Assembly: GCF_014230465.1 (NCBI RefSeq)
Contig: NZ_JAAXCY010000006.1
Location: forward strand, 186,001-250,000
DNA: 64,000 bases
Origin: Pseudomonas cremoris
Lineage (GTDB): Bacteria > Pseudomonadota > Gammaproteobacteria > Pseudomonadales > Pseudomonadaceae
Direction of reading: 5' to 3'
The notes beneath the pieces are model-generated. The model was not told where the DNA came from. It did no database searches and worked only from the letters and a program-made list of their open reading frames with translations. Positions 7,798 through 16,540 of this stretch are shown here, one piece after another (positions within the stretch are counted from its first letter, which is position 1; the number at the start of each line of letters is the position of its first letter). Both the position numbers and the translations under genes were made by a program.

Positions 7798-10671
7798 ATG
7801 ACCCTTAGCACCGACCTGTTCGGCCCCTCGGTGGCGCCCGCGCAGGTTATCCGCAAACATTACGCCACTGAGATGGCCGTCGAACGCACGCGCCTGCTGT
7901 ATCAAGGCTCGTTGCTGCCTACCTTATTAATGCTGGTCAATGGCTTGGTCTGCGCCTGGCTGTTGTGGAACCCCAAGCAATACCTGCTCGACAGCATCTG
8001 GCTGGTCTGGCTGCTCGCGTTGGTGGCCATGCGTGTGATCCAGGTGGCGGCCTTCGATTCGGCCATGCCCAGCCGCCAGGCGCAGCCGGTCTGGCGACGC
8101 ATGTTCATGCTGGGCTCGGCGGTCAGCGGGCTGACCTTGGCCATTGCCGCCATTGCACTGGTGCCGGTGGACAGCTTTATGCAACAGGCCTGGGTGTTCG
8201 GCCTGATCGGCGCTGCGACGCTGTCGGCCAGCGTGGCCTACGCCGTGAGCCTGCCGGCATTCCTGTCGTTTGCCTTGCCGTGCCTGGTGCCGGCTATCGC
8301 CTACCTGTTCTGGAACGGCGCCCCGCAGCAGCAGGGCTGGGGCGTGCTGGGCCTGATTTTGCTGGCCTCCTTGAGCCTGGTGGCGTGGCAGGTCAATCGC
8401 CTGATCCAGCGCGGGCTGTTGCGACGTTTTCAGAACCAGGCGTTGATTGAGCATCTACAGAAGGCACAGCAGCGCAGCGAGCAGTTGAATCTGGAGTTGG
8501 TGCGTGAAGTCGAGCAACGTCGCCAGGTCGAGCAGGAACTGCGCGATGCACAAATCGGCCTGCAGGACCGCGTAGCGCAACGCAACCAGGAACTGGACGC
8601 CGCCAGCCTTGCCTTGAACAAAAGCGAAGCGCGTCTGGCCATGGCCCTGCAAGCCAGCGAACTGGGCCTGTGGGACTGGAACCTGCAGACCGACGAAGTC
8701 CACCACACCCAGCTCAAAGAGCTGTTCGGCCTGGAGCCCGAGTACGTCACGGCCATGCTCAGCCATCTCAAGCCGCGCCTGCACCCCGAAGACTTGCCGC
8801 TGCTCAAGCGCGCCCTGGTAGAGCACCTCAAGGGTCGCAGCGAGGATTATCAGGTGGAATACCGTGTGCGCCACGGCGATGGCCACTGGGTATGGATCGA
8901 AGACCGTGGTCGCGCTGTGGAGCGTGCGCCCAGCGGGCGAGTGACGCGAATGCTCGGCACGCGCCGGGATATCAGTGCCGACAAGGCCCTGGAAGAACAG
9001 CAGCGCCTTGCGTCGACGGTGTTCGAGGCCGCCAGTGAAGGCATCGTGATTCTTGACCCGAACTATGTGTTGGTCGCCGTGAACCAGGCGTTCAGTCGCG
9101 TGACGGGTTTTGATATCGACGACATGATCGGTCGCAATGTGGTGGAACTGCCTAGTAGCCGCGACGCCCGCCGGCACTTCCCGGTGATCCGCCAGGCGTT
9201 GCTCAGCCATGGCACCTGGCAGGGTGAACTGGTGGAAACGCGTAAGAACGGCGAGCTGTACCCGCAGTGGCTGCAGCTGAATGTGGTGCGCGATATTCGC
9301 GGGAAAGTCAGCCATATCGTGGGCTTCTTCGCCGATCTGTCGGCGCGTCGCGAGTCTGAAGAGCGCATGCGCTACCTCACGCACTACGATGAATTGACCG
9401 GCCTGGCCAACCGCTCGCTGTTCCGCGAGCGGCTGCGCGAGGCTCATGCTCGGGTGCGCCAGGGTGGGCGTAGCTTGGCGTTGCTGCATATCAACCTGGA
9501 CCGCTTCAAGCTGCTCAACGACAGCCTGGGCCATGAAGTCGCCGACCAGTTGCTGCAGAAAATGGCGCGACGGTTGATCAATGCCTTGCCTGAAGCCGAC
9601 ACCATTGCGCGCTTGTCTGGGGATGAGTTTGCCGTGCTGTTCGACGCCTACGGCAACCTGTCGAGCCTGGCACGGGTGGCCACACGACTGCTGGCCAAGT
9701 TGCGGGTGCCGGTGACGGTGGAAGGGCATGAGTTGGTGGTGAGTGCCTCGATGGGGGTCAGTCTTTTGCCGGATAACGCGCGGGAAATTTCCGCGTTGGT
9801 CAGCCAATCGAACATGGCCATGCAGCATGCCAAACACCTGGGCGGCAATAACTTCCAGTTCTACACCGACAGCCTGCAAGCCAGCACCCTAGAGCGCTTG
9901 CAGCTGGAAAACCACCTGCGCAAGGCCATCGAAGAGCGCCAACTCACGGTGTTCTACCAACCCAAACTATGCCTGGCCACCGGCAAGCTCAACGCGGCCG
10001 AGGCGCTGATCCGTTGGGAGCATCCGCAGTGGGGCATGGTGCCGCCAGGCGACTTTATTGGTCTGGCTGAAGAGACCGGGCTGATCGTGCCGCTGGGCGA
10101 ATTCGTGCTGCGCCAGGCCTGCTGGCAAGCGTGTGAGTGGCAGCGCCAGGGGTTGGCGCCGATCCGGGTGTCGGTGAACCTGTCGGTGCATCAACTGCGC
10201 CAGGGCAAGCTGGTCAGCCTGGTTCGCCAGGTGCTGGAAGAAACCGGCCTGGACCCGCAGTACCTCGAGCTGGAACTGACCGAGAGCCAATTGCTCGACA
10301 GCGTTGAACACATCATCGCGACCTTCCAGCAACTGCGGGACCTGGGCGTGAAGCTGGCCATCGATGACTTCGGCACCGGCTATTCCTCCCTCAGCTACCT
10401 CAAGCGTATCCCCGTGGACTACGTGAAGATCGACCAGACCTTCATTCGTGGGCTGGGTCAGGGTCGCGAGGACGCGGCGATCACTCGGGCAATCATCGCC
10501 ATGGCTCACGGCTTGGCGCTGAAAGTGGTGGCCGAGGGCGTGGAGGATCAGCAGCAACTGGACTTCTTGCGTGGGGAACGTTGTGACGAAGTGCAGGGCT
10601 ATCTGATCAGCCGGCCGATGCAGGCGGATGGCTTGGCGGATTTGTTACGGAAAAATGCAGATTTTCCTTAG
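7798..10671 (+). CDS. Membrane PAS-PAS-GGDEF-EAL cyclic-di-GMP protein
   Basis: From the ATG at 7798 the protein has 957 residues. About 30-205 hold five or six membrane helices, then a coiled coil (about 215-275), PAS 1 (about 285-395, GLWDWNLQTDEVHHT), PAS 2 (about 405-525), GGDEF (about 530-690) and EAL (about 700-950). The diguanylate cyclase signature is SGDEF (607-611), not GGDEF; the other cyclase segments (HYDELTGLANR, NLDRFKLLNDSLGH) are intact. The phosphodiesterase site looks complete: EAL at 735-737, SVNLS, ELTES, DDFGTG (856-861), VDYVKID and EGVED. A phosphodiesterase or bifunctional enzyme sensing a membrane or redox signal is likely. It lies between uvrD and the RpiR regulator, as I recall for P. 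aeruginosa PA5442. Confidence 0.9.
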   Translation: MTLSTDLFGPSVAPAQVIRKHYATEMAVERTRLLYQGSLLPTLLMLVNGLVCAWLLWNPKQYLLDSIWLVWLLALVAMRVIQVAAFDSAMPSRQAQPVWRRMFMLGSAVSGLTLAIAAIALVPVDSFMQQAWVFGLIGAATLSASVAYAVSLPAFLSFALPCLVPAIAYLFWNGAPQQQGWGVLGLILLASLSLVAWQVNRLIQRGLLRRFQNQALIEHLQKAQQRSEQLNLELVREVEQRRQVEQELRDAQIGLQDRVAQRNQELDAASLALNKSEARLAMALQASELGLWDWNLQTDEVHHTQLKELFGLEPEYVTAMLSHLKPRLHPEDLPLLKRALVEHLKGRSEDYQVEYRVRHGDGHWVWIEDRGRAVERAPSGRVTRMLGTRRDISADKALEEQQRLASTVFEAASEGIVILDPNYVLVAVNQAFSRVTGFDIDDMIGRNVVELPSSRDARRHFPVIRQALLSHGTWQGELVETRKNGELYPQWLQLNVVRDIRGKVSHIVGFFADLSARRESEERMRYLTHYDELTGLANRSLFRERLREAHARVRQGGRSLALLHINLDRFKLLNDSLGHEVADQLLQKMARRLINALPEADTIARLSGDEFAVLFDAYGNLSSLARVATRLLAKLRVPVTVEGHELVVSASMGVSLLPDNAREISALVSQSNMAMQHAKHLGGNNFQFYTDSLQASTLERLQLENHLRKAIEERQLTVFYQPKLCLATGKLNAAEALIRWEHPQWGMVPPGDFIGLAEETGLIVPLGEFVLRQACWQACEWQRQGLAPIRVSVNLSVHQLRQGKLVSLVRQVLEETGLDPQYLELELTESQLLDSVEHIIATFQQLRDLGVKLAIDDFGTGYSSLSYLKRIPVDYVKIDQTFIRGLGQGREDAAITRAIIAMAHGLALKVVAEGVEDQQQLDFLRGERCDEVQGYLISRPMQADGLADLLRKNADFP

Positions 10672-10770
10672 CGTAGCCCAGGGCGCCCCTGTGGCTACAA
10701 AGCCTGCGCCCTTTGATTCAGAGGGCAGCAGGGCGATTTAGTAATGCGTCGGACGGGCAAAACGACAATT

Positions 10771-10789
10771 CTTGTAGTATAACTACAAG
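10771..10789. promoter_or_regulatory. Palindromic operator before the RpiR gene
   Basis: CTTGTAG-TATAA-CTACAAG is a perfect 7+5+7 palindrome 44 bp before the start codon. Its centre (TATAAC) could be a -10 element, so a bound dimer would block transcription. It resembles the TTGT...ACAA sites described for the paralog HexR, but with a 9-nt spacer. Autoregulation is inferred. Confidence 0.6.
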
Positions 10790-10832
10790 CTTGCTACATC
10801 CCTGGCCCTGCCCATAACAAGAGTCCTGCCCT

Positions 10833-11699
10833 TTGAACCTGTTGCAACATATCGCCCAGTCGCGCCACCTGTTACGCAAATCGGAACTCAAGGTTGCCGA
10901 TCACGTGCTGCTTGACCCTGCGGCTGTGATGCACAGTTCCATGGCCGACCTGGCCCACAGCGTGGGCATCAGCGAGCCGACCATCGTGCGCTTCTGCCGC
11001 GCCATCGGGTGCTCCGGGTTCCAGGACTTGAAACTCAAACTGGCCCAAAGCCTGGCAGCCGGTGCGAGCTTCGGGCAGTTCGCGATCCACGAAGACGATT
11101 CCGTCGCCGACTACAGCCTGAAAATCTTCGACACCACGTTGCACACCTTGATGGAAGTGCGCGAGAAGCTTGACCCGGTCGAGCTGCAAAAGGCCGTGAC
11201 GGCCATGTCCCAGGCCCAGCGCGTCGAATTCTATGGTTTCGGTGCTTCGGGTGCTGTTGCGGCGGATGCCCAGCACAAATTTTTCCGCCTGCTGCTCACC
11301 GCAGCGGCCTACAGCGACCCGCACATGCAGGCGATGTCGGCAGTGACGTTGAAGCCTACCGACGTGGCGATCTGCATTTCCCAATCGGGACGTTCCAAGG
11401 ACCTGCTGATCACTGCCAACCTGGTGCGTGAAAGCGGCGCGACCCTGATTACGTTGTGCCCGAGCCAGACGCCGTTAGCGGAGCTGTCCACGGTCAACCT
11501 GGCGATCGATGTGCATGAAGACACCGAGATCTACACCCCGCTGACCTCGCGCATCGCCCACTTGGTGGTGATCGACGTACTGGCGATGGGCGTGGCCATG
11601 GCGCGCGGGCCGAGCCTGGTCAACCATCTCAAGAGCGTGAAACGCAGCTTGCGCAGCCTGCGGTTGTCGCCCAAGTCCGTCAAAGCCCTCGACGACTGA
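10833..11699 (+). CDS. RpiR-family transcriptional regulator (HexR paralog)
   Basis: A 288-residue regulator with an N-terminal RpiR helix-turn-helix (about 15-75; SMADLAHSVGISEPTIVRFCRAIG) and a C-terminal SIS sugar-phosphate-binding domain (about 125-255; GFGASGAVAADAQHKFFRL and CISQSGRSKDLL). The start appears to be TTG at 10833; no upstream in-frame ATG gives a better N-terminus, and MNLLQHIAQSRH fits the family. HexR itself usually neighbours zwf/edd, which are absent here, so this is the second RpiR protein of pseudomonads (PA5438-like). Position next to pyruvate carboxylase suggests control at the pyruvate/oxaloacetate node; this is inference. Confidence 0.88.
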   Translation: MNLLQHIAQSRHLLRKSELKVADHVLLDPAAVMHSSMADLAHSVGISEPTIVRFCRAIGCSGFQDLKLKLAQSLAAGASFGQFAIHEDDSVADYSLKIFDTTLHTLMEVREKLDPVELQKAVTAMSQAQRVEFYGFGASGAVAADAQHKFFRLLLTAAAYSDPHMQAMSAVTLKPTDVAICISQSGRSKDLLITANLVRESGATLITLCPSQTPLAELSTVNLAIDVHEDTEIYTPLTSRIAHLVVIDVLAMGVAMARGPSLVNHLKSVKRSLRSLRLSPKSVKALDD

Positions 11700-11718
11700 T
11701 TGCAATGTACACGGACCA

Positions 11719-11809
11719 ATGTGGGAGCGGGCTTGCTCGCGAAAGCGGTGTGTCAGTCAAAGATGTTTTAACTGATCCACCGCATTCGCGAGCAAGCCCG
11801 CTCCCACAT
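11719..11809. repeat. REPIN 2
   Basis: Two inverted copies of the 24-bp REP core (arms 11719-11742 and 11786-11809) around a 43-bp divergent middle. It follows the RpiR stop by 19 bp. Confidence 0.9.
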
Positions 11810-11919
11810 TTGGATCGCTTGCAGATCCGGAAGATTCATCGTCCTGTCATCCCCGCGCCGCCAAACCGTAACTCCCCAAGACCATCCTGAGCTCCCGTAC
11901 TCGCATTGGGAGACTCGAA

Positions 11920-12117
11920 ATGGCCCGTCCCTACGAAGACAGCAACAGCGCCGTAAAAACCCGTCGTCAGCAGGAAGACCAGCGCCGCATGGCGTTCCGT
12001 CGTGCAATCGAAGACCGTTGTGAAGAACGCCAATTGCTCCAAAGCATCAGTGACTACCCGGAACTGCATTGGCAGGCGCCCGTGGCTGCCCAGCGAAACG
12101 TTCAGCCAGCGCGCTGA
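11920..12117 (+). CDS. Small basic protein, PA3496-like family
   Basis: A 65-residue, highly charged protein (MARPYEDSNSAVKTRRQQED start, then RRMAFRRAIEDRCEERQLL). I recall this opening from a short Pseudomonas family labelled 'PA3496 family putative envelope integrity protein'; the name is from memory and the function is not established. The ATG at 11920 has GGGAG seven nt upstream. Its last 71 bp overlap the 3' end of the convergent LysR gene, so its stop lies inside another coding sequence. It has no signal peptide or membrane segment and is probably one amphipathic helix. Confidence 0.7.
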   Translation: MARPYEDSNSAVKTRRQQEDQRRMAFRRAIEDRCEERQLLQSISDYPELHWQAPVAAQRNVQPAR

Positions 12118-13021
12118 TCTGCACCCGCTCGCTGCGGATAAAGCCCAGGAACGCGTGGGCCACCGGTGACAGGCGTTTGGCCTTGGCCTGCACCAGGCAC
12201 CAGCTGCGGTACAGCGGCAGCTCTTCCACCGGCAGCTCCTTGAGCCCACCGGTGGCCAGCTCCAGGTTGACGGCGTGGCGCGTCATCAAGGCCACGCCCA
12301 AGCCTGCGGTCACGCATTCACGTTGGGCCTCGGCCGATGACACTTCCACTGTCTGGGTGAAGTGCACGCGCTTCTCCTTGAAGTACTCCTCGCAAGCCAA
12401 ACGTGTACCAGAGCCCGTCTCGCGCACAAGCAGTGTGTAAGGCTCCAGGTCCTGCAGGCGCAGCGGACCTTGCAGGCTCAAGGGGTGATCGAACGGCGCC
12501 ACCGCAACGATTGGGTTGTTGAGAAACGGCAGGAATTCCAGGCCCATGTCCTGGGGCACCATGGACATGATCACCAGGTCATCCCGGTTGTCCGAAAGCC
12601 TGCGGATCACCTGGCCGCGATTGACCACCGTCAGGTGCAATTGCACCTCCGGATGCTGGCGCTTGAAGGCGGCAAACAGGTGCGGCACGAAGTACTTGGC
12701 GCTGGATTCAATCGCCAGTTTCAACTGGCCCTGCAGTGAGCCCTGCATGTCCGACAGCTGCATATCGAGGTTTTCCAGGCGCCCGAAAATATCGCGACTG
12801 GCTCGCTGCAACGCTTCGGCGGCCTCGGTCATGTAGAGTTTTTTGCCGACATAGTCGAACAGCGGCTGGCCGATCAGCTCTTCCAGCTGACGAATTTGTA
12901 GGCTTACGGCCGGTTGTGTGAGGGACATTTCCTCGGCAGCGCGGCTGTACGAACGCAAATCGCACACTTCATTGAAGATCTGCAATTGACGCAATGTCAT
13001 ACGCATCAATGACTTACGCAT
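12047..13021 (-). CDS. LysR-family regulator next to pyruvate carboxylase (PycR-like)
   Basis: A 324-residue LysR protein with an N-terminal winged helix (about 8-68; FNEVCDLRSYSRAAEEMSLT, VSLQIRQLEELIG) and a LysR substrate-binding domain (about 95-300). The ATG at 13021 is supported by AAGGA about 9 nt upstream. It is transcribed away from the pyruvate carboxylase genes across a 196-bp spacer holding inverted repeats; this arrangement is classic for an activator of the divergent operon. P. aeruginosa has a LysR regulator, PycR, in the same place (from memory). The effector is unknown. The 3' end overlaps the convergent small gene. Confidence 0.88.
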   Translation of the reverse strand: MRKSLMRMTLRQLQIFNEVCDLRSYSRAAEEMSLTQPAVSLQIRQLEELIGQPLFDYVGKKLYMTEAAEALQRASRDIFGRLENLDMQLSDMQGSLQGQLKLAIESSAKYFVPHLFAAFKRQHPEVQLHLTVVNRGQVIRRLSDNRDDLVIMSMVPQDMGLEFLPFLNNPIVAVAPFDHPLSLQGPLRLQDLEPYTLLVRETGSGTRLACEEYFKEKRVHFTQTVEVSSAEAQRECVTAGLGVALMTRHAVNLELATGGLKELPVEELPLYRSWCLVQAKAKRLSPVAHAFLGFIRSERVQISALAERFAGQPRAPANAVPGSH

Positions 13022-13056
13022 ATTTCAATTCCTTTCGCCCGAGGCCGTCCGGCCAA

Positions 13057-13094
13057 CTATAAGTCTTTGCTTATGCACGACCCAATAATTATTG
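13057..13094. promoter_or_regulatory. Inverted repeats in the pycR-like/pycA divergent promoter
   Basis: Two palindromes lie between the LysR gene and pycA: ATAAG-TCTTTG-CTTAT (13059-13074) and the 12-bp CAATAATTATTG (13083-13094). Both have the size and AT-rich character of LysR-type sites. Assignment to this regulator rests on position only. Confidence 0.45.
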
Positions 13095-13217
13095 ATTTTT
13101 GTTAATCCCTCTGCGGGCTTAGTGTGTGTCTCGCGACTGTCATGAAACATTTAGTCACGCGCCGACCCGGGTCTAGCGGGTCGAAGAACGCAGCAATCGG
13201 CTCAAGGGAATTTCCAA

Positions 13218-14633
13218 GTGATAAAAAAGATCCTGATCGCCAACCGTGGTGAGATTGCCGTACGAATCGTGCGTGCCTGCGCCGAGATGGGCATTCGCTC
13301 GGTCGCGGTCTACTCCGACGCCGACCGTCACGCGTTGCACGTCAAACGTGCCGACGAAGCCCACAGCATTGGTGCCGAGCCCCTGGCCGGTTACCTGAAC
13401 CCGCGCAAGCTGGTGAACCTGGCGGTGGAAACGGGCTGTGATGCGTTGCACCCCGGCTACGGCTTCCTGTCGGAAAACGCCGAACTGGCGGACATCTGTG
13501 CCGAACGTGGGGTGAAATTCATCGGCCCGTCCGCTGAAGTGATTCGCCGCATGGGCGACAAGACCGAAGCACGCCGCAGCATGATCAAGGCCGGCGTACC
13601 GGTGACGCCTGGCACCGAAGGCAACGTCGCCGACATCGCCGAGGCCCTTACCGAAGGCGACCGTATCGGCTACCCGGTCATGCTCAAGGCCACCTCCGGT
13701 GGTGGCGGTCGCGGTATCCGTCGTTGCAACAGCCGCGAAGAACTTGAACAAGCCTTCCCCCGCGTCATCTCCGAAGCCACCAAGGCCTTTGGTTCGGCGG
13801 AAGTGTTCCTGGAAAAATGCATCGTCAACCCCAAGCACATCGAGGCGCAGATCCTCGGTGACAGCTTCGGCAATGTCGTGCACCTGTTCGAGCGCGATTG
13901 CTCGATCCAGCGTCGCAACCAGAAGCTCATCGAAATTGCCCCCAGCCCGCAGCTGACCCCGGAACAGCGCGCCTACATCGGTGACCTGTCGGTGCGCGCG
14001 GCCAAGGCCGTGGGCTACGAGAATGCCGGCACCGTGGAGTTCCTGCTCGCCGAGGGCGAGGTGTACTTCATGGAGATGAACACCCGGGTGCAGGTGGAAC
14101 ACACCATCACCGAAGAAATCACCGGGATCGATATCGTCCGTGAGCAAATTCGCATCGCCTCGGGCCTGCCGCTGTCGGTGAAACAGGAAGACATCCAGCA
14201 CCGTGGCTTCGCGTTGCAGTTCCGTATCAACGCCGAAGACCCGAAGAACAACTTCCTGCCGAGCTTCGGCAAGATCACCCGTTACTACGCCCCTGGCGGT
14301 CCCGGCGTGCGTACCGACACGGCGATCTACACCGGCTACACCATCCCGCCGTTCTACGACTCCATGTGCCTGAAACTGGTGGTGTGGGCGTTGACCTGGG
14401 AAGAAGCCATGGACCGCGGCCTGCGTGCCCTGGACGACATGCGCCTGCAAGGCGTGAAGACCACCGCCGCCTACTACCAGGAAATCCTGCGCAACCCGGA
14501 ATTCCGTAGTGGCCAGTTCAACACCAGTTTTGTGGAAAGCCACCCTGAGCTGACCAACTACTCGATCAAGCGCAAACCCGAAGAGCTGGCCCTGGCCATC
14601 GCCGCCGCCATCGCCGCCCACGCAGGCCTGTGA
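13218..14633 (+). CDS. pycA: Pyruvate carboxylase subunit A (biotin carboxylase)
   Basis: A 471-residue biotin carboxylase: the N-terminal fold (ILIANRGEIAVRIVRACAEMG), ATP-grasp glycine loop SGGGGRGI (about 162-169), central FLEKCI..KHIEAQI..HLFERDCSIQRRNQK and C-terminal MEMNTRVQVEHTITEEITG with catalytic Glu/Arg. It carboxylates the biotin of subunit B using ATP and bicarbonate. It resembles AccC, but adjacency to a biotinyl carboxyltransferase gene assigns it to the two-subunit pyruvate carboxylase (PA5436-like). The start is GTG at 13218, with AAGGGAA about 9 nt before it. It is transcribed with the next gene, 11 bp apart. Confidence 0.92.
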   Translation: MIKKILIANRGEIAVRIVRACAEMGIRSVAVYSDADRHALHVKRADEAHSIGAEPLAGYLNPRKLVNLAVETGCDALHPGYGFLSENAELADICAERGVKFIGPSAEVIRRMGDKTEARRSMIKAGVPVTPGTEGNVADIAEALTEGDRIGYPVMLKATSGGGGRGIRRCNSREELEQAFPRVISEATKAFGSAEVFLEKCIVNPKHIEAQILGDSFGNVVHLFERDCSIQRRNQKLIEIAPSPQLTPEQRAYIGDLSVRAAKAVGYENAGTVEFLLAEGEVYFMEMNTRVQVEHTITEEITGIDIVREQIRIASGLPLSVKQEDIQHRGFALQFRINAEDPKNNFLPSFGKITRYYAPGGPGVRTDTAIYTGYTIPPFYDSMCLKLVVWALTWEEAMDRGLRALDDMRLQGVKTTAAYYQEILRNPEFRSGQFNTSFVESHPELTNYSIKRKPEELALAIAAAIAAHAGL

Positions 14634-14644
14634 GGAATATAAGA

Positions 14645-16453
14645 ATGAGCAAGAAGATCTTCGTAACCGACACCATCCTGCGCGACGCTCACCAATCGTT
14701 GCTGGCCACCCGCATGCGCACTGACGACATGCTGCCGATCTGCGACAAGCTCGACAAAGTCGGCTACTGGTCCCTCGAAGTCTGGGGCGGCGCGACCTTT
14801 GACGCTTGCGTACGCTTCCTGAAAGAAGACCCATGGGAGCGCCTGCGCAAACTGCGCGCCGCATTGCCTAACACGCGCCTGCAAATGCTGCTGCGTGGCC
14901 AGAACCTGCTGGGCTACCGCCACTACAGCGACGACGTGGTCAAAGCCTTCGTCGCCAAGGCCGCCGTGAATGGTATCGACGTGTTCCGTATCTTCGATGC
15001 GATGAACGACGTGCGTAACCTGCGCGTGGCCATCGAAGCGGTGAAAGCCGCCGGCAAGCACGCCCAAGGCACCATCGCCTACACCACCAGCCCGGTGCAC
15101 ACCGTCGAGGCCTTCGTGGCCCAGGCCAAGCAGTTGGAATCCATGGGCTGCGACTCTATCGCGATCAAGGATATGGCCGGCCTGCTGACCCCTTACGCCA
15201 CCGGCGAGCTGGTCAAGGCGCTGAAAGCCGAGCAGAACCTGCCGATTTTCATCCACTCGCATGACACCGCGGGTTTGGCTGCGATGTGCCAACTCAAGGC
15301 CATCGAAAACGGTGCCGACCACATCGATACCGCCATCTCCAGCTTCGCCTGGGGCACCAGCCACCCAGGCACCGAGTCGATGGTCGCCGCCCTTAAAGGC
15401 AGCGAATTCGACACCGGCCTGAGCCTGGAACTGCTGCAAGAGATCGGCCTGTACTTCTACGCGGTGCGTAAGAAATATCACCAGTTCGAAAGCGAGTTCA
15501 CCGCCGTCGACACCCGTGTGCAAGTCAACCAGGTACCGGGCGGGATGATTTCCAACCTGGCTAACCAGTTGAAAGAGCAGGGCGCCCTCAACCGCATGAG
15601 CGAAGTGCTGGCCGAAATCCCACGTGTGCGTGAAGACCTCGGCTTCCCGCCGCTGGTGACCCCGACTTCGCAAATTGTAGGTACCCAGGCGTTCTTCAAC
15701 GTGCTGGCCGGCGAGCGCTACAAGACCATCACCAACGAAGTGAAGCTGTACCTGCAAGGCGGCTACGGCAAGGCGCCGGGCACCGTGAACGAGCAACTGC
15801 GCCGCCAGGCTATCGGCAGCGAAGAAGTGATCGACGTGCGCCCGGCCGACTTGCTCAAGCCGGAAATGACCAAGCTGCGCGGCGAGATCGGTGCGTTGGC
15901 CAAGTCCGAAGAAGACGTGCTGACCTACGCCATGTTCCCGGACATCGGCCGCAAGTTCCTCGAAGAGCGCGATGCTGGCACCCTGGCGCCGGAAGTGCTG
16001 TTGCCTATCCCTGAAGCGGGCGGCGTTGCGCGTGCCGGTGGCGAAGGCGTGCCGACCGAGTTCGTGATCGACGTGCACGGCGAAAGCTACCGCGTGGACA
16101 TCACCGGTGTCGGCGTGAAGGCTGAAGGCAAGCGTCACTTCTATCTGTCCATCGACGGTATGCCTGAAGAAGTGGTGTTCGAACCGCTTAATGAATTCGT
16201 CAGCAGCGGCGGCAGCAAGCGCAAGCACGCCACCGAGCCAGGCCATGTCAGCACGGCGATGCCCGGCAATATCGTCGACGTGCTGGTCAAGGAAGGCGAT
16301 GTGGTCAAGGCCGGCCAGGCGGTGTTGATCACCGAAGCCATGAAGATGGAAACCGAAGTGCAGGCAGCGATTGCCGGCAAGGTGACAGCTGTTCATGTGG
16401 CCAAGGGGGATCGGGTAAACCCTGGCGAAATCCTGATTGAAATCGAAGGCTGA
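14645..16453 (+). CDS. oadA: Pyruvate carboxylase subunit B (carboxyltransferase + biotin carrier)
   Basis: From the ATG at 14645, 602 residues. The HMGL-like carboxyltransferase barrel (about 5-275) opens with VTDTILRDAHQSLLATRM and carries the metal-site HSHDTAGL. A conserved PYC/OADA domain follows (about 295-500), then a biotinyl domain (about 530-602) with the EAMKME motif, Lys567 being the biotin acceptor. The family includes oxaloacetate decarboxylase alpha, but no membrane beta/gamma subunits are nearby. With the biotin carboxylase upstream, the function is anaplerotic synthesis of oxaloacetate from pyruvate. A strong terminator follows at once. Confidence 0.93.
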   Translation: MSKKIFVTDTILRDAHQSLLATRMRTDDMLPICDKLDKVGYWSLEVWGGATFDACVRFLKEDPWERLRKLRAALPNTRLQMLLRGQNLLGYRHYSDDVVKAFVAKAAVNGIDVFRIFDAMNDVRNLRVAIEAVKAAGKHAQGTIAYTTSPVHTVEAFVAQAKQLESMGCDSIAIKDMAGLLTPYATGELVKALKAEQNLPIFIHSHDTAGLAAMCQLKAIENGADHIDTAISSFAWGTSHPGTESMVAALKGSEFDTGLSLELLQEIGLYFYAVRKKYHQFESEFTAVDTRVQVNQVPGGMISNLANQLKEQGALNRMSEVLAEIPRVREDLGFPPLVTPTSQIVGTQAFFNVLAGERYKTITNEVKLYLQGGYGKAPGTVNEQLRRQAIGSEEVIDVRPADLLKPEMTKLRGEIGALAKSEEDVLTYAMFPDIGRKFLEERDAGTLAPEVLLPIPEAGGVARAGGEGVPTEFVIDVHGESYRVDITGVGVKAEGKRHFYLSIDGMPEEVVFEPLNEFVSSGGSKRKHATEPGHVSTAMPGNIVDVLVKEGDVVKAGQAVLITEAMKMETEVQAAIAGKVTAVHVAKGDRVNPGEILIEIEG

Positions 16454-16486
16454 TCCCTAGCCTTCGACACTACCGCTTAATCCTCG

Positions 16487-16512
16487 GGGGAGCAGGTGCT
16501 CCCCTTTTTTTT
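16487..16512 (+). terminator. Terminator of the pyruvate carboxylase operon
   Basis: GGGGAGCA-GG-TGCTCCCC hairpin followed by eight T residues, 33 bp past the oadA stop. Confidence 0.9.
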
Positions 16513-16540
16513 GCCTGGGATTTGGCGGCATTAAGGTGGG

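Noticed and set aside
8455..9879. 474-codon frame antisense to the GGDEF/EAL gene
   Set aside because: No motifs, and it lies wholly inside a clear domain protein.
13173..16396. Two long antisense frames (563 and 612 codons) across pycA and oadA
   Set aside because: Both lie opposite well-identified enzymes and have shadow-like composition.
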